From: Pogonophryne albipinna
Lineage: Eukaryota > Chordata > Actinopteri > Perciformes > Artedidraconidae
Direction of reading: 5' to 3'
Assembly: GCA_028583405.1 (NCBI GenBank)
Contig: CM053259.1
Location: forward strand, 17,397,594 to 17,461,593
Length of the DNA stretch: 64,000 bases
Below are positions 53,805 to 64,000 of this stretch, in pieces (positions within the stretch are counted from its first letter, which is position 1; each line of letters starts with the position of its first letter). The notes below the pieces were generated by a model. It had not been told where the DNA came from. It did not search any database and saw only the letters and a program-made list of their open reading frames with translations. The translations under genes and the position numbers were made by a program.

Positions 53805-54661
53805 GACACACACACACTCAAGCACATACAGACACACACACATACACACTTTTTGTCTAACACGCTAACACAGTTCTGTACTGTTATGCTGTTATGTTCA
53901 GTCATTGTTCGAATACATTTACTTTGTAAGTGATTATGGGACGTATTTCTTCTTTCATATACATTTTCCTTCATACTTTATTGCCGTGAAATAGGTCTTA
54001 AATTCTATTCAAAGTGGTCTTAAAAAGGTGTTAAAAAGTCTTAAATTTGAGTTGGCGAAACCTGCAGGAACCCTGTACAATAAAAAATCCTGCATTCAAA
54101 ATGTTACAAGTAAAAGTAGAAAAGTATTAGCATCAAAATATACTTAAAGTACCACCTGCAGAGGGATCTAGATGCAGGTGTTCTCTTCCCCATAGAGACG
54201 CCTGGCTGCACATTATCCCTTGCATAAAGATAGATTGTGGGTCCCTTATAACATGTTGTACACAGTGGAAATACACATTCTGGTCACCTCAACATCAGGG
54301 ATCTTATACATTAAACTCCTTCTGAATCAAACCGTCACAGTAGCCTTACCTTACTGATCCCTCTTAAAATAGAAAAAAACACGTTACTTTACCAGCAGAG
54401 AGAAAATTGATTATTAAATTATTAATGTGACTAATAAAGAACAGTTTGATTATTAAGTATTATTCTGTTGATCGATGTCATTACATTTGGTGAAAAGCAC
54501 ATAATGACTTGTTTAAGACTCGTTTTGTCAAAGTTTAGGACTTGGACTTGACTTGAACTTGCCCATCCTCACTTGAGACTTGACTTGGACTTGAGCGCAA
54601 AGACTTGAGACTTGACTCGGACTTGCAAAAACAATGACTTGGTCCCACCTCTGCCTAGTTT

Positions 54662-54859
54662 CCCCTTGTTTATAATATTATCACCATTCCAAGCAAACGA
54701 GGGCTTTTGTTTTGAAATCACTTCCGTGAGTTTGGCCCCGCCCCTCGCTCCAATGACCATTAGACCATTTAGTAAGATAAAAAGCAAAAAGGCCTCTCAG
54801 ACGCTCTTCCGTTTACGTGTTTAATGAAGAAAAACAATTGGACGGTAGATACACGGATT
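54662..54859 (-). repeat. right inverted arm of the foldback-like element, outer tip
   Basis: Inverse of 38000-38230. Shared words include CACTTCCGTGAGTTTGGCCC, AAAAAGGCCTCTCAGACG and TTCCGTTTACGTGTTTAAT. Confidence 0.85.
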
Positions 54860-55243
54860 GCTATGCTATTGTAATAAACGTAATGAGATGACACTCGCAG
54901 TGATGATAGTAACAGCTGCTCTACTATTTGAATTGGCCAAACAATGATCTGTCTCAATTTACATATGCAAAACCTGTAAAACCATGTGAGTTAAAGACAA
55001 CAATTCTAAAAACCTTCCTCAATAAGCAATATGAGCAAAACAAGAGTGCTTTACAGTAATGTGTAGCTTGTGAACAAAAACAATGTATGAGTATGAGCTA
55101 CACAATGTCACAAGCTCCTGCCACCCTGTGTGCACAGATTGATTAAAGAGAACTTTCGATTTAATGAAGTGTGTGCATGTTTTATTGAAGTGCAAGTGTG
55201 GTTTGAATCAATCATATTGTATAAAATAAAAGAAGAACAGTAG

Positions 55244-55382
55244 GGCCCTTTCTCATTTCTCTAATTCCCCTCCTCGACTCCTATCCTTGTGTCTTAGTCC
55301 CGCCCACAGGAGATGCGAGCGGAGGAGTTGAGGAACGGAACCGAGGAGAGAGGAGGGGAAATTAGTGAAATGAGAAAGGGCC
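55244..55382. mobile_element. 139-bp MITE, possibly PIF/Harbinger-like
   Basis: Begins GGCCCTTTCTCATTTC and ends with its perfect inverse GAAATGAGAAAGGGCC. The inverted repeat continues imperfectly through CTCCTC/GAGGAG. TAG flanks both sides (55241-55243 and 55383-55385), a 3-bp duplication suggestive of PIF/Harbinger. Confidence 0.8.
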
Positions 55383-55766
55383 TAGGACACCAGAGACTGC
55401 AGGTATGTTGTGTCTTCATGTATTTGCATTTATCTTTCTGGACTTGATAGGAAAAACAGTTTACAATTATTCCCTGAAAAACAACAGCATTTTAGTTCAG
55501 CTTTCCGGTTTTTTGCCCCTAATTTTTACATGTTTGTTTATTTAGGCTATAGGTACTTGTATGTGTGGATTTTCTATATGTATGTACATTTGTATGTTAA
55601 TGTGGAAAGAAGCTTTTGTATACATGTTGTTAAACATATTGGTCTCTCAGTTTATGTTGTGTGTGGGTCTACAGCCATGCTAGCTGCTCTGTAAAGCTCT
55701 ACTTATATGGTGCGGTTATTTAAGCTAATACTAACGTAAGCATGCTGTTAACATGTTTAGCAGGTA

Positions 55767-55825
55767 CACAGTAAAATACGGTCCTTATCTCAGAGTGTTA
55801 AATTAACACTCCGGATTTTACTGTG
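55767..55825. mobile_element. 59-bp palindromic MITE
   Basis: CACAGTAAAATACGG and CCGGATTTTACTGTG are inverted around GAGTGTTAAATTAACACTC, and TA lies on each side. It looks like the short palindromic CACAGTAAAA family common in fish genomes. Confidence 0.65.
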
Positions 55826-56518
55826 TATGTTGTTTACCATGTTTACAATGCAGCCTCCTAAAGAGTATTTCCATATGACATAACATTTTAAGGGAATTTA
55901 TATCAAATATGTATCTAATTAAAGACTGTCTCCACTTTCACCCAGACCTGTGTTTGTTTTCTGTGTGAAACTAAACTTTGTATTTTTATGTATTCTTAAA
56001 CTGAAATAATATTACATTTGTGCTTATTTTATGCTAAACATAACCAAGTAGTTTTGTTGCATTATGTTAACATTTACAAGGTTAATTAAAACCTGTAACT
56101 GTATATTTTGGGATAAAATACATTAAACTCAAAACATAATTGAGAATGCAGTTTAGTTGTATGGGAACGTTATCGGAGACAGGGTTGAATGGTGTTAGTT
56201 TATGTAAGAGGACATTAGATTTAAATAATCTTTTGGAGATATTTATTTCTAAGTCTTACAGTAAGAGGGTCTCAATAACACAGTAACTTAGAGCACCATT
56301 GCCCACATTAATAGGAACCCAATTGACTAGGATTGGCTACCATCTGCCAGGACTTCACCTCTAGAGACAAATGACCTTCTATTAAAAGGTGATTGATTTT
56401 CTCCTCGTACTAAAGATATTGATTTTCTTATATTGCCTCTGGTCCACTAATGATACTAATTCTAATATTCACTGGACCTCAAAAAAGGCTTCCGAGCTAT
56501 AATAGCTACTGTCAGAGA

Positions 56519-56647
<129 letters not shown>

Positions 56648-58678
56648 AGAAGCCATCTATATGTTCACTATCAGATTAGTGAACCGTGATATTACACTCG
56701 AAGCTTATATACATATTCATTCATTTTTTTCAGACACTGAAAGTCACTTGCCCTCTATGGTCCTATTAAAACTACGCAGTGATAGTATCAGGCATACATA
56801 TCCATAATTTTAAAACGTATACATAAAGATTGTTTTTCCGAGGTAAACAGGCCCAAAGGCTAGAAGGTGTCATAGCAGTTGTGCCTGCAAAACAACAAAG
56901 AGGGAGTTTTGATTCTTAATTTATATAATAACAGACAATAATAATCATCAAAGGAGTTCTCAGGAGATCTTATATTTAGCAAATTGATATCTGTAGTAAT
57001 TTCATTGCAACAAATACATTGTGGCCTGCACAGTCATTCTAATACTGTCAACACCACACATATATATGGTCTAAAAATGACACAAGGTGACATTTCCAGC
57101 AACTCCGCTGAATCCAATTTTAAGTATGATACCGCCTTTAAGGTTTTTATAGGCTTAGGCACAAAAGAAACCAATATTGACTGTCAGTAGGAAACAGAGG
57201 GTTCAATGTGTGTTCCTGTTTTTCTGATCCCTCCATCCATCCTTATCTTTTCCACCTATGGACATTGTGGCTTTGTAATAAAGTCATCCAACCTCTTGCT
57301 TTGCATATGTATACATAACACAAATGTACGAATATGTTTATGTTCGGTGATTGTTTGAGTTTTTGTGAAACATATTATTTTGTTTTTTGAAAACATGATC
57401 TACAAACTACTTTGAGACTGGGAAAGAGTTTAAGAATCCACTCAGACTGGGCAAATCACGCCGGACAAGCCCTTTTCTCACTCCTTTACACATCAGCATG
57501 TGATATCAGATATGAATACAAATGAGACAAATCACCTGAGCGCACCTAAAACTCATTTCACTATGGGATGAGCTTTCAGTTTTTAACCACAGGGGATCTA
57601 ACTAGTGTGAAGCCACATCTAGTCAGTTACAGTGAATTCAAATATTGCTCTGGGATGAGATACTTACTTGTAAAAGTGAAGGGAAGAATATTTTCCAGAC
57701 ACAAAATGAAGCAAAGATTTATCTTGAACATGCTCGTTCAGTTTGAGTCATCCTATTTAAAAAAGGTCCGACATAGTCGGATATCTTTAAGTAATGGTGC
57801 TCACTGTGTAGGTTGGAGTTTCTCAGCCATTCTGCTTTATACATTATTTAAGGTGAAAACTACATAGGGGACAATGTATGAACTATTTATTCTCGTCATC
57901 TGCTGAAGGCTAGAAGGTCAGACATCATGGGAAACAGGAATTAGCATATTAAAATGCTTTGAAGCAATAAATAAAATATTCTCTATATGGCTTTTCTTCT
58001 CCTTATCTCTCATTTTCTTTATCTGGTAAAGGTTAGGGTGGACTGTTATTTTATTTATCAATCATTCTGTTTGTTTGTGTTTGGCAAGAGGGTATAAAGC
58101 CTACTGTCTTCAGCAACTAAGTGAATCATGTTATCACGCACTAGAGAAAAGTTAGACCATTACCAAAGATTTATTTTGATAAAGACACATTTATCTGTGC
58201 CACATTTTACATTCTAAGATTTCAATCAAAATCACAAATGTCAACCCACTGATCGTGTGTAGACTGAAGGAAAAGTCAAAGTGTCACCAAAGTCAATATG
58301 GAACATCCTCTGGGGAACACGTATGTCTGTACAAAATGTCAAGGAAATCCATCATATGGTTGTGGAAATATTTAGACAGACATTGTTTTTATTTGAGCTA
58401 CAGCCCTAGCTAGTGATTATTGTTTCAGACAAATTCAAAGCTACCTCATTGCAATGTATTCATGATGTTACAATACAAAGATGTAGTGAACTTGTCCGCT
58501 GTAGATTTCTAGAAGTACTGGTAGAGAATGTACACCTCTGTTTTAATTTCTGTATTTTATTTCCCCTTTGGTTGAAACTCCTTATATTGCAGGTGATCTA
58601 TACAGGCTGCTGTAATGCAATGAAGAGCATTAGAACCAAGTGAAATAATGCTAGTATGGATTTTATAGATGTTTGCAT

Positions 58679-58681
<3 letters not shown>

Positions 58682-58770
<89 letters not shown>
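58682..58770. repeat. (AC)n microsatellite
   Basis: About 44 AC units. Confidence 0.98.
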
Positions 58771-58772
<2 letters not shown>

Positions 58773-59396
58773 AGAAGATCTATATGCAAACACCTTCAGC
58801 TCTAAGGCTGTACGTAAGCAAGTGTTGACATAAAACTCTGAACCGTACAGATGAAATGAGATTTTATGCAATGCTTTTACATTCACACATACACTCAAAC
58901 ACACATTTAGTTGTGTAGTGTTTTTTGTGAGAACACGCTCACAATACACATGCTCCTATAGGACTGTGCTGCAAATGAACATCATCAATTAAAACATCAA
59001 AACAGTTTTTATAATTATAAACATCACATACAGGCTTCATAATAACACATTTGAAAAATGCACGGTGTTATTTTGGCAATAATAAATACCATGAACACAG
59101 TCATTTAGATTGATAAGATCAGCATTAGTGTCCATTTTTCAACATAAAACCTTTTACTGATTGCCAATGAAGCAGGTAAGACAGTGTAGTGCGGAGAGGA
59201 GAGGAAAGAGAGAGCGAATAGAGGACGAGAGGAGAAGAGACAGAGATAATGAGACAGAGATGGAGGAAAGATGGTGGAAGTCAGAGAGGCAGTGAGGAGA
59301 AAAGAAGTGTCAGTGGCCGCTGACGAAACTCAACCGGAGCTCTAAAAGGCTCCTTAACAAGACACCGAGACAGCAAAATGAAATTATATGCAGAAA

Positions 59397-59455
59397 CGCG
59401 CGCGCGCACGCACGCACGCACGCACGCATGCACGCACGCACACACACACACACAC
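59397..59455. repeat. (CG)n-(CGCA)n-(CA)n alternating tract
   Basis: ACGCGCGCGCGCACGC then CGCA tetranucleotides and CA units. Strict purine-pyrimidine alternation gives it high Z-DNA potential. Confidence 0.92.
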
Positions 59456-59843
59456 TACCAAGGCTTCTAACTACTCTTTTGCAAGAGTGAAAACATGCAC
59501 ATTCACTTAGTGTGTTAAATATTTTGTTGCCCTCACACTATCACATTTGTTTATTGCCCTAATCATGCACATTTAATTGCTACAAACAGGTTGCATGCAA
59601 ACAGGTACTGTACCTCCCTACTTACTGTACGTATTGTACTTGCACATTTGCATTCAGCACACACAGAAACACACACACACACACACACACTTTATTGTAT
59701 CTATAGTCTAAAGGAGTTGATATGCATTGCACACACACATGCACGTATAACCCCCCGAACACACATTTAGCTTCACACACGGTGATAGGTCTTTTAAAGG
59801 GGTGTTTCACACCTCATCGCATTTCAATTAGTAGGTAAGACAG

Positions 59844-59978
<135 letters not shown>

Positions 59979-61355
59979 CTTGACAGTCTGTCCGTTGGGT
60001 GAAGAAGATTCATTTGGATTCTCATCTCTTCCCCTACCACTTCCCTTTCTGCGTCTGCCCTTTCTTTCGGCTCTTCCTCTTTCTCTACTTATCTCCCCTC
60101 TGTATATTCACTTTACTCTCTCTCTCGCTCCTTCCCCCTCTTTCTCTTTCTCTCCGTCTTTCCCTCCACATCACTGTGAGTGACAGTGGTTTGACCTCCG
60201 GGGTTGTCAGGGGAGGCTGTTGCACAGACGGCCTGAATAGAGGAGCTTTTCCCTGGGTGCAAGTCAGCTGAGAGTTGGAGGATGAGGAAATCCTGCAGCC
60301 ACCTTTCCTACCAGACACACAATCTACATATTATACACATTGAGTTCAGCTGTGCAAGATCATTCTCTAAAGTTGCATATTAACTGATTATGAAAGGATA
60401 TTTGGTTATTTTCAATTTGTTCTCTTTTTTCATCGTTTATGTCGACTATGAGATTTGCACCTGCTGACATTGCTGCGACAAAGTCCAATGGAGAAAAATA
60501 AGTTGACTGACCTCAAGCCGGTTTTATTTAGACAGCCCAAAATCACAGTCTCAGGGGGCTTTAGAGTTCACTCCACTTCACTTCAATGGCCACACGATGA
60601 AGAGTCTGTAACATTTGTGCAGAATTCATTAACACATAGGCAGACATATCAGATAATAAATGTTGTACATCATGACAACCTCTGCTAATCGATTTGAATA
60701 AAGAAACATTTGTGAAAAGCGAGAAAGGGTATGAGCAGTCAGAGAACCAGGTTTTAAACAAGCCAAATTGTCCATATTTTGATGTTAAACAGAAACCAAA
60801 ATCTAAAAAGAAGTCAACAATTTCTCATTGCACAGAAAGTAAAGTAAAACTAACAATTTGATGTGTGGGTCTTCAGCTCAATAGTGTAGTGGTTGAACGC
60901 AAGAGACACTAATGCACATGGGAAGCAAGTCTCTACTGTAGTTTGAGCTATACCAGGTGACTAATCGATAAATACGTTTCAGTTTTAAATTTGAACCATT
61001 TTCTTTTTTTCAATTGATCTAAACTGTGGGCTTATTTAAACTCTGTGTGATCACCTGCCTGCTCAAGTTTCTTGTTTCTATATGACTTCTTAAAAATGAA
61101 GTATAGTGAGCTTGCCCTAAGAAATGATGGAAATAATCCGTAAATTGTCAACAACCAGAATCCTTTTTCTCTGTTTTCTGCCTGCGATGTTCATCCTCAG
61201 TCTGACCTTATTGGGAAACTCCTCTGTAAATCATCTCAGCTCGGAGTGTAATATTTCACGATGCAGTGTGATGTTGTATGACTGACACGCAGGTAAGAGG
61301 AAACAGACAGAGGTCATATACTGTAGAGGTCAAAAGGGAACGTAGAGCTGTCTTA

Positions 61356-61509
<154 letters not shown>

Positions 61510-62159
61510 AGACATAGGATAGATTAGGTATAAATTGAATCCTTTCCAATTGAGAAACGATTCTCTGTTCATCCTTTCTCAAACACACACACACACCTGC
61601 CTCCCTCACACACACAATGTGAGGGTGAGACAGGTGTTAAGCATGAAATTGATTCCACCCTCTATTCAATACACACACCACAAACCCTCTCCTTCTATCT
61701 TCCTCTATTTCCTCCCTCCCTTATCTCTAAGCCACCATCCTCCTCTCCTTCCCTCTTTCTTCATCCTCCAGATCCTTCTTTACACACTTTCTTCAGATAT
61801 TTTTGTTCCTGTCTGATGCGACCGACAGTGTGTCACAGCTCTTGCAGGACAGTGAACAGTACATTTGAGGTTGTTAAATGTTTTTTTGCCCCAGTACGTT
61901 ACAAGCTGCTGTCAAATTCCTTAAAAAATGTATGTTGCGGTACAGTAAATCGTTGTATTTCCAGGCAGATGCCTCATGTGAAACTCTGCTCTGTTGCTTC
62001 TCACACCCACACAGATCTATTGTTTTTTTTAGTGAGAGAAAAAAACACCATTTATGGGTGATAATGTTTTTTTTTCTTTCTGTAATCTCTCTCTTTCTCT
62101 AATGTGTCTTTTATTGCACCAGTACAGAACAAAGCCCTCAGGCGGTGCACACACACAGA

Positions 62160-62299
<140 letters not shown>

Positions 62300-62680
62300 G
62301 TCTTCCTACCACAGACACATTCACAAACGAGACATAGCATGTTACAGTATGTTTGGATTAATAAAAAATGATCGCACAATGTGAAGAACTCACACTCAAA
62401 TATACATCTACTCATGTGAGCAAGCATAAAATACACACTGTTGCTGTCCTGATCTCAGTGTTCCAGTGCAGCACTAATTCTGTGTCGTTTGTCAGTTCGT
62501 TGACAGTTGCTCACACAAAACAATAACTGGTTGTGTGTTTTTCACTCGTTTTATGAGCAAAAAACTGTATTTAACTTTTAGCCCTTGGCTACAGATCAGG
62601 CAGACAGAGGAAGGAGAAACAGAGACAGAAAGTAGAGGACACAGAGGAACCAGACATTGCAAAAAAGGGAGGAGAAATGG

Positions 62681-62782
<102 letters not shown>

Positions 62783-64000
62783 CCTGTTGCCAGTGCTTTT
62801 AAAGTTGTATTGCACTGGGCTTTTAGAACATCGACCATCAGCCAAGCAACTAATATTTTTTGTAAAACCCAAGTGCTTTGTGCATGTCAGGGCTCCTCCC
62901 GAAGTGTGTGTGTGGGCGGTGTAAGAGTTGGGATTGTCGGCCTGTATTTGTATAAGACTTTTGCATCATATTCTCAGGACACACGCACACACACATGACC
63001 CTTCTTATAAAAGCAATGTAGCATGAAAATGGTTCATAAGAATTTGATGTTTGTAGCATGATTGAAAATGGATATGAATCGTTTTGTTTTGTGTTTGCTT
63101 CTGTATCCAGGCCTGTCTTCTACATGCCTTGACACAAGTGTCTTTACAAATGTTATGCCAAAACCTTTCCACAAGTTAAAACAGGAGAAAAGAGTTAAGG
63201 CCAATAGGAAGAGAGACCTAGAAGTATTATCTTTCTTATTTCTGAAATTGCAGAAGATAGGCCCACTACCACCACAAGGAGAAGAGGATAGGACCAAAAA
63301 GAGACATAAAGGGTGACTTATATCCACATTTTATACATTTTTCTAGACATTAGAAAGTTGTATTTAATAAACATGTTGTGTGTCATGTCCCTTTACTTTG
63401 TGCAACAGGGTTGATATTGTTGAGTCATGATGACACTATGAAGATTACACCTCCCCTCTTGATTGGCCTTCATGTGTTAAGATTGTTTTAATGAGAAATC
63501 CAATGCTAATAACAAACGCAAAGACCGTTTTATAATTAAAAATATATATTAATGTTCTTTTCTTTTCTCAGATAAGCCAGAAATGTGTGACTACGTTGTT
63601 TCACTTTGTCTTTTAAAAAATATTTGTAAAGGCCGGAAATCTGCCACGTAGTCTAGTCCAGTCATTCTTTAAGTGAATGAAGAGGAAACAAATGTCTTCA
63701 CCTCCTATTATAGAGAACACATACAGTACGAAGACCTATTTTCCTATACGAATGTCCCAAAAACACTAAGACAACACACTCAAGGTGACTCTGTCCAAAA
63801 ACTGGCAAGCAATGCTTTGTCTGTGAGATAAAGAGAAAGACAAAAAAGAGAGAATAGAGAGGGGAGAAAGAGAGGAAGAGAGAGATTAGGGGAGGGAGAG
63901 AGAGGGCAGGGGGGTGTATGCGGCAAAACAGAGAAGGACAGACTGAAGTCATTCAAGCTTTTCTTCCCCCTGAATAATCCCAGTTTTGTCCAAATCTAGT

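Noticed and set aside
63062..63316. 84-residue plus-strand frame with a hydrophobic start
   Set aside because: It resembles a signal peptide only by composition. There is no conserved motif, exon boundary or neighbour to support a gene.

Overview
The window is vertebrate nuclear DNA, most likely from a teleost fish. Three things point there: a Scratch-family zinc-finger gene with one intron and consensus splice sites, more than twenty long (CA/TG)n microsatellites, and fish-type hAT, mariner, LINE and LTR elements. I cannot name the species; a spiny-rayed (percomorph) fish is a guess from the repeat style.

Only one host protein-coding gene can be supported: scrt1 (scratch family transcriptional repressor 1), plus strand. 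A TATA box lies at about 27087 behind a 100-bp CT tract. A long 5' leader precedes exon 1 (CDS 27996-28113, SNAG domain). A 5.1-kb phase-1 intron is followed by exon 2 (33240-34015: a conserved Scratch block and five C2H2-type fingers). The 3' UTR has poly(A) signals at 34474 and 34508. The spliced reading frame is 297 residues and intact.

Layout: 1-706 polypyrimidine satellite-like DNA. 739-4612 is a graveyard of hAT-like elements and a LINE split by an insertion. 4613-26960 is intergenic, with microsatellites, a mariner-like element (9336-10626), a paired microsatellite-associated repeat (8577-8785 and 13735-13930) and a small hAT MITE with a perfect 8-bp duplication (19169-19655). 27087-about 34530 is scrt1. 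34531-37982 is AT-rich intergenic DNA. 37989-54859 is a very large nested structure. 54866-64000 is intergenic, with two MITEs and further microsatellites.

The most striking object is the nest at 37989-54859. Two inverted arms of about 1.1-1.2 kb, built of internally repeated units, face each other and are bounded by the 6-bp direct repeat GCTATG; this looks like a foldback-type element. The left arm carries a solo LTR (38950-39544). The spacer carries a decayed hAT-like element that itself contains a reverse-transcribed LINE fragment. The right arm is split by a 10.6-kb hAT element (44096-54653, 8-bp duplication CCTAGTTT). Inside that is another hAT-like start, then a third DNA element (44734-54075, TACAAT on both sides), then a (CA)n array, and inside the array an LTR retroelement (45570-53353) and a MITE (53372-53733). 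The two 868-bp LTRs differ at one position that I could find. The primer site matches tRNA-Trp. The body keeps only broken pol pieces, so it is a recent, non-autonomous, retrovirus-like insertion.
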